From Sclerotiophoma versabilis (Eukaryota; Ascomycota; Dothideomycetes; Pleosporales; Didymellaceae): DNA of 64,000 nt. The notes below the pieces were generated by a model. That model was not told the DNA's origin. It made no database searches and saw only the letters and a program-made list of their open reading frames with translations. Location: the NCBI GenBank assembly GCA_012274445.1, contig JAAROD010000029.1:1426001-1490000 (forward strand), written 5' to 3'. This document shows, in pieces, positions 10,637 through 22,171 of this stretch; position 1 is the stretch's first letter, and every line of letters starts with the position of its first letter. The position numbers were made by a program, and so were the translations under genes.

Positions 10637-12064
10637 CTATATCCTTCGAACGTCCTTGCCCTTCAGTTCAGGCCTCTCTACATCCAGCTCGTCTCGTAAC
10701 GCAGCAAACAGGGAGTCTCCAATGATGATGGAAAGGCCCAGACTCCATACCAGAGTGATGGCGTAGAAGAAATTTGCGTTTCCAGAGCCAGCGTAGATCC
10801 AAAGGTAGTAGAAGGCCGGTCCCAGGAAGGATGCATAGAGTACAGCCGCTGATGCTACGAAGGTGTAGCGCATTACTACGAATAGTCAGCAGTGGTCTAA
10901 TGAAAAGCTGAGCGTCGCTTACAAGGAAACAGGTGCCGGAACAATGGTACCAATGACAGGTACAGGGCCGCATCTGCAATGCTGGGATAGGGTGTGAAGA
11001 CAGCGAGGATACCCGTCAAGGTACACGCAACGAAAAGTGGCTGCTTGTGCAGTCGAATGGTAAGGCCGGGCATGTATGATGCTGCGTGCAGCCAAAACAC
11101 GCCAAGGAAGAACTCGCGGAAGGAGTCGAACATCTCAATAAAGAAGTACCACCACAGACCAACATTGGGAGTGAGATCTGGCAAGAGAAGACGCACACCA
11201 TATGTGGCCGCCAAGAAGTCCCAAGACCCGGTCAAGAAGGCGGAGGCAGCGAGCAGTGTGCCGCTCACAACAGCCAAGGCTAGGGTGTGTGTGAGTGTGA
11301 AGGACCAGGGATTGGGCGTCGACTTGGTCTTGGCGGCGCGAGCGTCGTAGAGCAGGACGAGAAGCGGGGGGAAGAGCAGGATGGGGTGCATGCCAAGGTA
11401 TGCAGCGAAGGAGAGAGCGAGGATGAAGGTGATGCTCGCTCCCTGGGACGCCTTGGCCATGGCTGTCAGGATGAACATGTTGGTGAGGGCCGAGGTGGAG
11501 CGGGCAAGACATGTCAGGATGGTGAATGGGTTGTACAGGAAGCTGGACAGCATCAGTGGGCGCGCAGCACGCAGCGGTGTGCAACTTACCCGGCCGCAAT
11601 GGCGGTGCTGCTCCATCGTAGGTCCTTCCTCGGAGACGAGAACAGGCGGGAGACGGCAGCGCTCCCGCTGTGGGCGAGCTGGGCCAGGGCATAGGCGCTC
11701 AGAAGATCGACGGCAGTGAAGACGATGTTGGTAGCGACGGGGTAGTGCGATGGATTCGGCAGCAGCGAGAAGAGCGGCAGCAGGAGGGGTGCCTGGTGGT
11801 AGAGGCCGCCGTCGTAGGGCGAGACGTTGTGGGTGTAGAGGAAGAGGCCTTCTTGAACTGCACGACGGGTCAGATGGCGGCTGCTGCTGCCGTCGTCTCG
11901 ACGGGTGGCCGATGGAACGTACGCCTCTTGAAGCTTGTCACCGGCGTGGACACCTCGACGCGGCCAGCAAGCAGGTTGGGCAGGGCGGGAAAGACAGTGG
12001 ACAGCGAGAGCCGCAGTGCAGCAGCGCCTCCGTACAGGAGGGCTTCCTGCTTGTCGACAGCCAT
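10637..12064 (-). CDS. gab1: GPI transamidase subunit PIG-U/Gab1 (Cdc91)
   Basis: Exons: 11923-12064, 11590-11857, 10923-11542, 10637-10875; 422 residues with consistent phases. This ER multi-spanning subunit of the GPI transamidase complex helps attach GPI anchors to proteins. Diagnostic sequences are VSPYDGGLYHQAPLLLPL (residues ~59-76), the LYNPFTILTC segment, and the PIG-U signature WWYFFIEMFDSFREFF (267-282), followed by PLFVACTLTGILAVFTPYPS. About eight to ten hydrophobic helices are visible and the length matches the family (~390-430). The start is close to the divergent NOP7 gene, with 261 bp between the two ATGs. The first exon begins with MAVDKQEALLYGGAAALRL, a normal N-terminus. 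Confidence 0.93.
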
Positions 12065-12150
12065 CTTTGCGGTGCTACGGGGAACGACGCGCCCTGACGG
12101 ACTGGTCGAGCATCGCGCAGCCCTGCCGCTGTCCTGCCGTCTCGGAGGAC

Positions 12151-12192
12151 GGAGCACGGAGCACGGAGCACGGAGCACGGAGCACAGAGCAC
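12151..12192. repeat. 7-bp tandem repeat in the PIG-U/NOP7 divergent promoter
   Basis: Five exact copies of GGAGCAC and one variant (AGAGCAC). The array lies between two divergent essential genes. A role as a shared upstream element is possible but only inferred. Confidence 0.9.
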
Positions 12193-12325
12193 GAGGACCC
12201 CTGCCCTGTTAGCGCGGCGGGCGGGTTGTCCTCGGTGAACTCTCAAAAAAAGTAGGAACGACTCTAGTCCCGCCTTCCAAAAGCTCGCGGCCTCGACAAC
12301 CCAGCAATCCACACGCGAACGCACA

Positions 12326-14417
12326 ATGGCTGGTCGCTCCAAGAAGAAGGGTATGCCAGCGCCCTCCACCCCCTCATGCGCACTCACTAATCTCTGCAGG
12401 CACCTCTGGTGCGGCGAAAAACTACATCACCCGCACCCGCGCCGTGAAGAAGCTGCAGATTTCGCTCCCCGACTTCAGACGGCTATGCATCTTCAAGGGA
12501 ATCTACCCCCGCGAGCCGCGCAACAAGAAGAAGGTCTCCAAGGGCTCCACCGCCGCCACCACCTTCTACTACACCAAGGACATCCAGTACCTGCTGCATG
12601 AGCCGCTGCTGGCCAAGTTCCGCGAGCACAAGGCCGTCGCAAAGAAGATTGGCCGCGCCCTCGGTCGCGGCGAGTCTGGCGATGCCGCGCGCCTCGAGAA
12701 GAACCTGATGCCCAAGGTCAAGCTCGACCACATCATCAAGGAGCGCTACCCGACCTTCGTCGACGCCCTCCGCGACCTCGACGACGCCCTCTCCATGCTC
12801 TTCCTCTTCGCCAACCTGCCCTCCAGCGAGCACATCCCCGCCAAGACCATTGCCCTCTGCCAGCGCCTGACCCGCGAGTTCGAGCACTATGTCATCACCT
12901 CCCACGCCCTGCGCAAGTCCTTCCTCTCCATCAAGGGCATCTACTACCAGGCCACAATCCAGGGCCAGGACATTCTGTGGCTCGTCCCATACCGCTTTGT
13001 CCAGCGCACGGGTGGAGACATCGACTTCAGGATCATGGGCACCTTCGTCGAGTTCTACACTACCCTGCTTGGCTTCGTCAACTACCGCCTCTACACCTCT
13101 GTCGGTCTCGTATACCCCCCCAAGTTCAACGCCAAGAGTGACGACCAGGGCGGTGAGCTCGCCGCCTTCCAGCTCGAGGGCAAGGGAGTCAACGCAAACG
13201 GTGCTGCCAACGCCGACGACGCCGACGTAGAGATCAACCCCGAGGCCCAGGCCATCGCAGACAGGATCGCCGCTGAGGGCGATGTAGAGGAGGAGGTCGC
13301 CGACGCAATTGTCGCCGCTGCCGCCGCCGACGACGACGACGAAGAGCAGGCGACCGAAGGAATCGACAAGTTTGAGCCCACCGCTCAGGACGGCGACATC
13401 CTGCCTCAGCCTCAAGCCAGCCGCGCCGAAGCCGGTTCCCTCTTCGCGCCCTTCACCATTTACCTCTCTCGCGAGACCCCCCGTGCATCGCTCGAGTTTA
13501 TCCTCCGAGCTTTCGGCTGCAAGCGCATAGGCTGGGACTCCATCCTTGGTGACGGCGCCTTCACAACTAACGAATCCGACCCCTCCATCACCCACCAGAT
13601 CATCGACCGCCCCTCCCTCGCCAACGGTGCCGCCGCACCTGTCTCCAACGACTCGGAAGACGGCGTACCGAAGGCGCAATGGCCGCGCTCCATGATGCCC
13701 GGCCGCACATACGTCCAGCCCCAGTGGGTATGGGACTCGATTAACCAGGGCAAGCTTCTGCGCCCTGATCTCTATGGCCCTGGCGCCGAACTCCCTCCCC
13801 ACCTGAGCCCTTGGGTCAAACCTAAGAAGGGCGAGTACGACCCCAACCTGCCGCTCGCAGCGCAACAGCCCGAGGGCGAGGCCGAGGCTTTTGAAGACGA
13901 GGCCGACGAGGACACATTCGAACCCAAGGACGACGATGAGGACATGGACGCCATTGTCGACCGCGCTGGCTCTGTCGAAGCCGGTGAGGGCATGGACGTC
14001 GACGGCTCAGACGACGATGACTCTGATGCTTCGTCCTCTGACGACGACGACGACGACGACGCCGCGCCCGCTGCCGATGAAGACTCCGAGTCCGATGCCG
14101 AATCCGACATCTCTGAAGGTGAAGCCGCACGCCTGCAACACCAGGCCGAGCTCGAAGCCGAAGCCACTGGCAAGCCACTCAAGAAAGCCGCGCCCACTAA
14201 GAAAGAGCAGAACGCCGCCATCAGGAAGAAGGCGGACAAGGCGCGCAAGACCGAAGAGGAGGAGCGCGAGAGGCAGAAGATGATGCTGAGCAACAAGAAG
14301 AGGAAGCTGCTCAAGCGTATCGAGTACGGCGCCAACAAGCGTGATACAGAAGCCGAGGGTCTGAGGAGAAAGAGGGCCAAGCTCGAGAAGGCAAAGGCCG
14401 CAGCTGATGCTATCTAG
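12326..14417 (+). CDS. nop7: Pescadillo homologue NOP7
   Basis: Exons: 12326-12350 and 12400-14417; 680 residues. Nop7 is the scaffold of the PeBoW (Nop7-Erb1-Ytm1) complex needed for 27S pre-rRNA processing and 60S assembly in the nucleolus. The N-terminal pescadillo domain is clear ([55 protein letters not shown]). A BRCT domain spans ~355-465 and includes [11 protein letters not shown]. An acidic Asp/Glu/Ser tract follows, then a Lys/Arg-rich C-terminal coiled region ending in a basic tail. The 49-nt first intron after codon 8 is supported because only the spliced form begins [12 protein letters not shown], as in other fungi. Length is normal (yeast 605). Confidence 0.96.
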
Positions 14418-14872
14418 AGACGCTGTGTCATACCACTAAAAGGAAGGCGTTTGGGAGTTGTTGATGCCGCCGACTATGAGCATCTGAGGTAGTTTGTTAA
14501 ATCCATACGCATCTTGAATCTGGATATTTGGCCTACTTCCTATGCTTGTGAGATACTGCTGTGCTTGAACTCCGTGAGGCCTTTCTAATGACTTGGCAGA
14601 ACCCCGACGTCACCAGGAGTAGAGTGCAAGTTGTGATTCCCACACAAAGTAAGCGAGGGTATGACGTTTGCAGATGATATTGAAAGACTCGATGCCTGAA
14701 GTATACATGTGCGAACTCGCTTCAGCCGTACCAATTCATAGCTTGACCAGACCTAACCCACGCGCCCATGGCCCATGCCAAACGCTAATATATCATACAA
14801 AAGACATACCACACCACCAGATGATGTGCCGTAAATCCATCGTCGTTTTCAAGAAAATGTGACATAAGAAAC
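14418..14872. other. Convergent intergenic region
   Basis: About 450 bases between the stop codons of NOP7 and the O-mannosyltransferase gene. No gene is visible; presumed 3' UTRs of both. Confidence 0.5.
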
Positions 14873-17800
14873 CTACTCCGTCTCCTGAGTAGCAGCCTGC
14901 TGCTCACTAGCAGGCTTAGCCTCGTTCGCCTCGCGCTCGATGCTCTTCTCCTTCTTCTGGTCCTCAACAGCCTCGACTGTAGGGGGAACATCGCTGGCTT
15001 CGGCCGCCTCAGCCGCCTCCTGAGTCTCAGGGTTACGGCCCTCCACGTCGGGGTGAGGAGGTGCGACACCGTGCTCCTCGGCGGGCTCGTGAGCCTCAAC
15101 TAGACCTTCGTAGATTTCGTTGCCTTGGGCATCGACGATGCGTGTTCGTGTCTCGTAGCGGGTCTTGAAGCTGACCTTATCAGCAAGAGCTTTGACCTCC
15201 TCCTCGTTGAGAATCCGGCCGTTCTCGTCGCGGTACTCCACGCGCTCCTCCTTGGAGACGACGGGGAGATCTGATGGGACGGCTGGAGCACCCTCAGGTG
15301 GTGGTGAAACAGCCGCTTCTCCTTCGGCCTTCTTATCCTGCTGGATGGGCTGCTGCTCGTTTGGCACAGCGACAGGAGGCGCGGGTGGTGGAGGCGCTGC
15401 AGACGAGGGCACAGCAGAGATTGACGGCACAACGGTCGGCTGACTGTTGTAGGCCTCATACTACGACAAATCAGCCAAAGGTCAACAAATGGAACTATCG
15501 GAGCTTACCGAGTCAAGGAAATTGTTGCAGTCCCAGTCCCAAGTCTTAAACAGCTTGACGCTGTTGCACTGGCTCTTGGTCCATGCATTACCATATGCGA
15601 GGGGAGCGTAAATGGTGAAAACAGTAATAGCAATGGCGAGGATACCAACAGCTACTGCCTGGCCAATGGCAGGAGTCTTCTTAAGACGGAAAATGTCGAA
15701 ACGGTAGCTCACAAAGTCGTACATCTGGCAGAAAGCCATGATGGCGAAGTAGAGCGCTGGAAGGTAGTGGTGCAAGAACAATTGACGTGCCATGAGGTAG
15801 AATGGGAAGTAGTGGAATGCCCATCCTAGGATGGACATGCCAACTTCGTAATCGAACCGTTTGAAGGTGACGTTGTTGTAGTCACGGCAACCACGCTGCC
15901 ATCGAAGAACAGCGAGCCCCTTAATAGCGACATAGAGGATGATAAGAGCAGAGGAAGTCCACCAAATGAATGGATTGCCCAGAAGGTAGATTTGACGCTA
16001 TATATCGGTTAGCCAGGAGTTCTTCGTTGCTCTGAGAGAAACTTACGTTATGTTTTGACCAGAAATTGATTCCGCGCTGAAGAGTGGGCCATGAGGGTGG
16101 GCGAGAGTCCCAAGCGTGAGACTCTGTGAGTCCGGCGTTGGTCTTCCACATAACCTTCTGTAGCTCCCAGAACTTGCCAAAGAAACCCGGGTTGCGGTAG
16201 TTAACGCGTTCAGCTGTCTCGTTCATCTTGGGGTGAACATTGCCCTCAATGTACCAGATGCTGTTTGGCAGAGTACCTCCACGCGCACACGTAACCTCCT
16301 GCTGCTCGAAGCCCCAGTCCGGAAGCTTCACCTTGTGCGAGAAAAGGGTGCAGCCAGTCATAACATGAACAAGCCTGAACTTGGTCTGAATAGTTCGGAC
16401 ACGTTTCTTCGCCACCTCTCCATCTGACTGCTTCTTAACGATTTCAATGCGGAACAAGTCGTTCGCGTCTCCCGCGAATCCTTCGTAACCGTAGGCAGAG
16501 ACTTCGTTCTGCCAGTCAGCCTCAGTGACGGGAGCACGAACATCGTGAGAGTGCAGACGACGGTCAGTGGTGATGTGGTAGAGTCTGATAACAGCACCGT
16601 CCTCGATGTTATAGGGGCCGAAGTCGTCCCACGCCGTTGGGCTGGTCAGGTTGGGACCAGTGTAGTCCTCTGGCATGATCGGCAGAGTCTGGTTCTCCAT
16701 GATCCAGATGTTGTTCTCATCCTTGTGGGGGTACAGAGTGATTTGTTGTTGCTTGCTACCGGTGGGGTACATGTGGCTGTGGGAGTGGAGGTAACCACCC
16801 TGTGTGTTCCAGTGACGGAGTGAGACGCGACTTCCAAAGGCGACATCGGCCGGAACGTCCTGCATGCCCTTGGAGTTGAGGGTAGCCTGGAACTCAGAGG
16901 ACATGAAACCGTCGCCGTCGCCAGGGTTCACAAGACAAACGAAGTGAATCGCGAACATAGCCATGTAGAATGAGATGGGAATGACGACCAAACAGAACAG
17001 ACGGGCGAAGAAGTGCTTGAACCACAATCGAGGAGTGACAGTCCTTGTATCTCCGAGCAGAACCCACAGCTGCAGAAGAGTCAAACTGCCGACCCATGCA
17101 ATTGTGAAGAGACCGACCCACTTCACACTGGCCGTAGCTCCCAGACCGAGACCAGTAGCTGCCAGCCAGAACCACCATGTGGGCTGGAAAGCCTTCTTTG
17201 GGCCTTGTTCGTGCTGGTTTGTAAAGGCTGTCCAGGCGAGTGCGGTGAAGGCAGTGAAAATGATGAGGGGCGAGTCGAGGAGGATGAGACGGGACTGGGT
17301 GATGAGCGCATTGTCTGTCTAACATGAGCGTGTGTTTGAATCTAGGGAATTACTACAATCTTACCAAAGATGACGAGACCTGCTCCCAGGGCTGCGGTGG
17401 TGGTACGGCAGCCGGCAGCCTTGAGAGTTAGGAACATGGTGGGAATAGTCAGGACGCCGCAAATAGCGGGGAACAGGCGCATTGTAACGTATGGGACACC
17501 TGGTTCCAAGTAGTCCTTGCCAATATCCTTGAAGTCGAAGTCGCCGTTAAATCCACCCAACCAGCCCGTCAGAGCAATGAGCATCTTTGCGAGCGGTGGA
17601 TGGACGTCCATGAAGAACTTGCCCTTGATATACTTGGACGCAAATCCACCAAAGCTGAGGGCACTCTGTCAGCTAGCATTCACGTGGCAATTGGATTGAC
17701 ATACTGGACTTCGTCGAAGACGACGCTGCTGGGCTGGGCTATCCTAAACAGGCGCACAACACTTGCAATGGCCGTCAAGAGACCCAGAAGCTGCCAGTCG

Positions 17801-18006
17801 GAGCCTGGCAGCTTAAAGATGTCATGGTCCTGCACGCCCTCAGACTGGTAACCCAGGACTTCCTGTGCCTTGTGCTGTTTCTTTTGTCCATTTGGTGCGG
17901 GCGATCGTGCTGGTGACCGTGCTGGAGAACGCGATGGTGATTTACCCGAGCGGCGCGATTGCGGCTTCTCACCCAGATACTGGTTTGATGTCGTGCGGTT
18001 CGCCAT
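14873..18006 (-). CDS. pmt1: Dolichyl-phosphate-mannose protein O-mannosyltransferase, PMT1 type
   Basis: Exons: 17705-18006, 17365-17654, 16047-17314, 15509-15997, 14873-15460; 978 residues, all phases consistent. This ER enzyme transfers mannose from dolichol phosphate to Ser/Thr of secretory proteins. Seen: the catalytic first-loop Asp-Glu in VVFDEVHFGGFASKYIKG, the FFMDVHPPLAKMLIALTGW motif, MIR-type luminal repeats (VSLRHWNTQGGYLHSH, RLYHITTDRRLHSHD, FRLVHVMTGCTLFSHKVKLP), and the FPFYLMARQLFLHHYLPALYF helices. The N-terminus has tandem SPSRSPARSPARSPA repeats. A C-terminal ~190-residue charged extension with ERVEYRDENGRILNEEEVKA is what favours PMT1 over PMT2/PMT4; that sub-assignment is less certain than the family. 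It is divergent to PRP21. Confidence 0.93.
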
Positions 18007-18618
18007 GGCGGCGGGCGGTCGCAAGGAATTGCGATTTCGATCAGGTGGTGGGCTGAAGCTACCGTGGAGAGCTCCAGGAAAGTGGTGGAAGAACACCTGT
18101 CAGCTCCCAGCAAGAACAACGAGTCTTAATGAGAGTACGAAGGGAGGGCAAGCCAAAGCCGAAAGGTGGGCAGCGCAATGGTTATGAGCAGCGCCAGGGG
18201 GGCCACAGAAGATCAGGTACCCTGTCCTTACTTAATACCGGGGGGTTCGGGGAGAAAGTACAGCTGGCTCTCCCGCGAAGCGCTATCTCTCGAAAGGGAA
18301 ACGAGAACTATTTCGAGATGCAGCCGCGTATTCAGCATCATCACTGTCAGCACGTGAAAACAATCTATTGTGGCATGTTCATTCACTCGACACGGCTACT
18401 GACGCGTCTATATTGTAGTGAGGAAAAAGAACCATAGGCAACGGCGGCTAATGCTGTCATTGTTCTCTGACAACGCGCCGAGTGCTTCGAGATATGAACG
18501 TGAACGTGACCGTGCGCCTGCCCGCAGATCCGCCAAGATCGAACGCGCCTGCCGTTCAGAAGTTCTGTTCGGCGCTCAAGCTCCATCTCCGCCGCTCTAT
18601 CGCAACACATATCCCATC
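18007..18618. promoter_or_regulatory. Divergent promoter region of PMT1 and PRP21 genes
   Basis: About 610 bases separate the two start codons. Open frames here (for example 18129-18437) are poor in coding character. The region must hold both promoters and leaders. I recognise no specific site. Confidence 0.5.
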
Positions 18619-20199
18619 ATGGCGGTCGCAAATGGAGACAGCGCTGCAGCTGCTGCAGACCTTGACGTCAAGCCTCCTGAGAACATTGTCATCCCCCCGG
18701 CGAGCGTCCGTGCCGGTGTCGCCAAAACTGCAGATTTCGTTTTCCGTAGAGGCGACGCAGTGCTTACAGGCCTCAAGCAGCGCATTGCCAACGACCCGAA
18801 AAGCCAGATCACTTTCATACAAGACGACGACCCATACAACCCGTACTTCCTGTGGTATCTAGAGCAGTTGAAGGCCGGCCATGGCCCCGCTGCAAAGGGC
18901 GCCGCCCAGCCTGTGCCAGAGAAGCCGAAAGGACCCCCAGAGCCAGCCAAGTTCCGCTTCTCTGCGCGCATGCCAAACATTAGCGCTAAGGATCTTGAAG
19001 TGCTGAAGCTGACAGCTCTGTACACAGCGCGCGTTGGCGAGAACTGGCTGAAGGAGCTCCGGAACCGCGAGTCTGGCAACTTCCAGTTCGACTTCCTTCG
19101 ACCGAACCACAGTTTCTTCCAATTCTTCAGATCGCTTGTCGACCAGTACAAGGTATTGCTGGAGGAAGAGCAGACCGTAGAGGCGCGCATTGCGGAGCTA
19201 CAAGAGAACGTCAAGAACCGTTTCCACATTCTGGAGCGAGCCAAAGGACGTGCTGAGTATGTCAAGTACATCTCGGCGCAGAAGGAGAAAGAGGAGAAGA
19301 AAGCCGAAGATGAGAAGAGGGAGTATGCCACCATCGACTGGCATGATTTTACCGTTATTGCGACAGTGCTTTTTGATGAGGCCGACGATGCTGCAGATCT
19401 CCCTCCGCCCGCACTGCTCAACGACCTGCAATCGCAGTCGCTCGAACAGAAGGCCGCCGTTTCACTATCGACCAGACGTCTCGAGGAAGCTATGCCTGAC
19501 GAGTCCACGTACTACAACGTCTCGCAGCAGAATGCCGCACCCCAGCAGGCCTACCCAGTGCCACCACCAGTACCCGTAGCTCCTGTCGCATACCCACAAT
19601 ACGCACCGCCGCCCCAGGACTACTCATACATGGCGGCCCAGAGGCAGCGCGAAGAAGAGCAGGCGCGCGCACAGGCAGAAGCTGATGCGAGGGCCCGCCA
19701 GCAGGCTGCAACGAGAGGAGCGCCTGGTCGCATTGTCACAGACTATGTTCCCCGCGCGGCGAAGAAAGCCAACGTTGCAACGGTCGTGTGCCCTAACTGC
19801 AAGCAGAACATTCCTGCGAACGAGATCGATGAGCACATTCGAAGTAAGCCATCTTATCCTTTTGCATTTGTAGGACAGATGCTAACCAACATTACAGTTG
19901 AATTGCTTGACCCGCGCTGGAAAGAACAACGAGACAAAGCCGAGCAACGCTACTCGACCACAATCAACACGGCGGATGTTGCGAACAATCTGAAGCGTTT
20001 TGCCAGTCAGCGCGACGACATTTACGATGGTGCTACCGGTCAGCCCATCTCGGCAGAGGAGGAAGCTCGCAGAAAGAGGGCAGCTGTGTCATATGATGGA
20101 CAGCCAGATCCTGCTAAGGATGCTGCGCGTATTCAGCAAATGCAGTCAATGAACGTACAAGAACAGCTGCGAAGGATACAAGAGAAGCACCGTCATTAA
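18619..20199 (+). CDS. prp21: Splicing factor 3A subunit 1 (Prp21/SF3a120)
   Basis: Exons: 18619-19843 and 19898-20199; 508 residues. It is part of the SF3a complex of the U2 snRNP in the nucleus and is needed for pre-spliceosome formation. Two SURP (SWAP) modules are visible: residues ~30-85 (VAKTADFVFRRG, FIQDDDPYNPYFLWYL) and ~123-180 (LEVLKLTALYTARVGENWL, NHSFFQFFRSLVDQYK). A charged coiled region and the conserved block IDWHDFTVIATVLFDE follow. A Pro-rich stretch precedes the C-terminal CPNCKQNIPANEIDEHIRIE, which continues LLDPRWKEQR only after removing the 54-nt intron. The start at 18619 gives MAVANGDS; the open frame upstream is unsupported leader. No C-terminal ubiquitin-like domain is present, unlike the human protein. 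Confidence 0.95.
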   Translation: MAVANGDSAAAAADLDVKPPENIVIPPASVRAGVAKTADFVFRRGDAVLTGLKQRIANDPKSQITFIQDDDPYNPYFLWYLEQLKAGHGPAAKGAAQPVPEKPKGPPEPAKFRFSARMPNISAKDLEVLKLTALYTARVGENWLKELRNRESGNFQFDFLRPNHSFFQFFRSLVDQYKVLLEEEQTVEARIAELQENVKNRFHILERAKGRAEYVKYISAQKEKEEKKAEDEKREYATIDWHDFTVIATVLFDEADDAADLPPPALLNDLQSQSLEQKAAVSLSTRRLEEAMPDESTYYNVSQQNAAPQQAYPVPPPVPVAPVAYPQYAPPPQDYSYMAAQRQREEEQARAQAEADARARQQAATRGAPGRIVTDYVPRAAKKANVATVVCPNCKQNIPANEIDEHIRSKPSYPFAFVGQMLTNITVELLDPRWKEQRDKAEQRYSTTINTADVANNLKRFASQRDDIYDGATGQPISAEEEARRKRAAVSYDGQPDPAKDAARIQQMQSMNVQEQLRRIQEKHRH

Positions 20200-20626
20200 A
20201 GGCCACGGTAAGGTAAGTTCATGTTTTTGAAAGGCTTTCCGCAGCTATTGCGCAACGTACCACAACGGGCCTGCGCGCAGGTGCTCACATCGACTGCATT
20301 GGGCTGGAGTTTAGGCGTTTCGACGCATGTACAAAGTATACCCAGGGTGGGTGACGAAGATCTTGTATAACGTCTTCTGACAGCTTAGCTGCCCATCAAA
20401 ATAGTATCAAGCAAATTCATTCATACGAATCTCCAATATGATTGACCACATGAACTGCATCATCAAGTCGTGTGGGAAAACGAGGAAGCATCTCCGCGAT
20501 CGCCGGCCGGCTCAAAGCTTTCGCCGCAACCCCAGACCCAGACCTATGACCTAATCAGCAACATTATCTCCACGCGCATGCCATCGCTGTAGCTCGACAT
20601 CAACACCTTGATCCACACAAATCGAC
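20200..20626. other. Intergenic region
   Basis: About 430 bases between PRP21 and ISD11. I see nothing beyond expected 3' UTR and promoter sequence. Confidence 0.5.
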
Positions 20627-21348
20627 ATGTCTTTAACACAAGCAGCGAAGGGCGACATGCCCTACCAAGTGCGTTCACTTGTACGTATCAGGCCGCCCCC
20701 CCCCCCCCCCCCCAATCGCCGCCGTGTATGCAACGCTGCACCTCCGCAATGCGACTCGACATCTAGCAGTCACCTTCTGCCCCGATCGTACGGCGAGGAG
20801 CACATTTGACGCGCGATTGCAACGTTACGACCGAAAGCTATTAGAAAGCTAACATCACTCGTGCAGTATCGCTCACTGCTGCGACAGAGCAGCCAATTCG
20901 CCGCTTACAACTTCCGCGAGTACGCCAAACGAAGAACACGCGACGCCTTCCGGGAACACCAGAAAGAGTCAGAAGAAAGGAGGGTACAGGAGCTCATGCA
21001 GAAGGGGCTGAAAGAGCTGCAGATGCTGAAGGTGCGTTGAAACTACACGGAGGCGAGAACTTGATGGATGGTAGAACTACAGCGTCACTAAGGCTGTTCG
21101 AATAAGGCGAAGGCACTCAGATGTGTAGACAGCATCGTTGTCGTAGAGTACGTCAGCTAATCCACCTTTGCAGAGGCAAACAGTGATCAGTCAATTCTAC
21201 CAGATCGACCGATTAGTCGTCGAGGGCGGCAAGGAGGGCAAGCAGACAGGCGACAGGAACGACATTGTCAGACAGAAGGATCAAGGGTAAGCTCCACAAA
21301 TGCACTCAACAAAGAAGATGAGGCTGATGCAAATGCAGGTGGGACTGA
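20627..21348 (+). CDS. isd11: Iron-sulfur cluster biogenesis LYR protein Isd11
   Basis: Four exons: 20627-20680, 20867-21031, 21174-21286, 21339-21348; 113 residues, phases consistent. Isd11 is the LYR-motif partner that stabilises the cysteine desulfurase Nfs1 in the mitochondrial matrix. The LYR tripeptide (residues 18-20) is built exactly across the first splice junction. It is followed by [25 protein letters not shown] and, in exon 3, [19 protein letters not shown], which match the Isd11 pattern. The final exon adds only the last codons (GWD) and the stop. The three introns are 186, 142 and 52 nt; the first contains a run of 18 C. No single open frame covers the gene, so it is easy to miss. 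Confidence 0.93.
20696..20713 (+). repeat. Homopolymer run of 18 C in ISD11 intron 1
   Basis: Eighteen consecutive C residues lie 15 nt after the intron 1 donor. Such tracts are prone to length change and sequencing error. Confidence 0.95.
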
Positions 21349-22171
21349 GCCCAGTCACATGCTGTCTCTGAGAAAAGACCCATGCAGGCCTATGCGACAA
21401 TATCATACACCCCCCTTCGAGTGAGCAGATGGGCCATGGGCTCGACAGACGTTTGAGAAGACAATGAGATCTTGTGCAACCCTGGAGGCACTTTGCTGTG
21501 TAGCCACGAATGTATTATAAGGCGGTCGCTGTTGGCTAAGCAGCTTTGTTAGTAATTGCGTATAGACATGGAAATTCACCCTCAAATACTCTCATTCGCG
21601 CATTCCTTACTTCCGAGTGCAAAAACGACCTCCAACAAGTGTCCTACCTTGTTGACTTCAGCAAAAGATCACACCAATAACCTCTAGACCCTCCCTGCGT
21701 CAGCCCTCTCTTGAGAGTAATGCCCTCCAGACTACACAAGGGATCCATTGATGTTTCTTCCTAGAATCTTGTATCCTCAAACTCCTCTATAGCAGCCTAG
21801 AAAATGCTGTCCCGAGTCCTTGTTGTCGACTTCCTAGGTTGGAGAGACTGTGGGACTGATTGGCGCTAGTCGCGCGCACGGTCACAGCAGTTGCAACGCG
21901 ACCTCAAGGTCACGTCTCTTACGCGCCTACCTTACCTGTCAACTGCCCCATCGCAACCACCCGCGCGAACACCTGACGACTGACACGACCCCACTGCCGT
22001 GGCAGTTGCCTTCCAGAATGTCTCGAGTACGTCGATTTCCAATTCCCAACCTCATATTCAGCCGTGGTTTGCATTCACCCCTGTACTCACGTTCGGCACA
22101 TTCATCTCTACTACTTATCATTTCATCCTTAACCGCGCATGACAAAACTCTGAACGATCGAGACAGTAGAA
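21349..22171. other. Intergenic region and leader of the 22172 gene
   Basis: About 820 bases. An ATG followed by a donor-like site lies at 22018-22032 (ATGTCTCGA then GTACGT), and acceptors lie just before 22172, suggesting a 5'-UTR intron or an upstream ATG. No other gene is visible. Confidence 0.45.

Noticed and set aside
12483..13865. 460-codon open frame on minus across NOP7
   Set aside because: Antisense of a strongly codon-biased gene; the sense protein is a clear pescadillo orthologue.
18597..19508. 303-codon open frame on minus across PRP21
   Set aside because: Antisense shadow, Ser-rich, no start context or domain.
20627..20809. 60-codon frame with polyproline as a short gene
   Set aside because: The polyproline is the translated poly-C of ISD11 intron 1; splicing removes it and restores the LYR motif.
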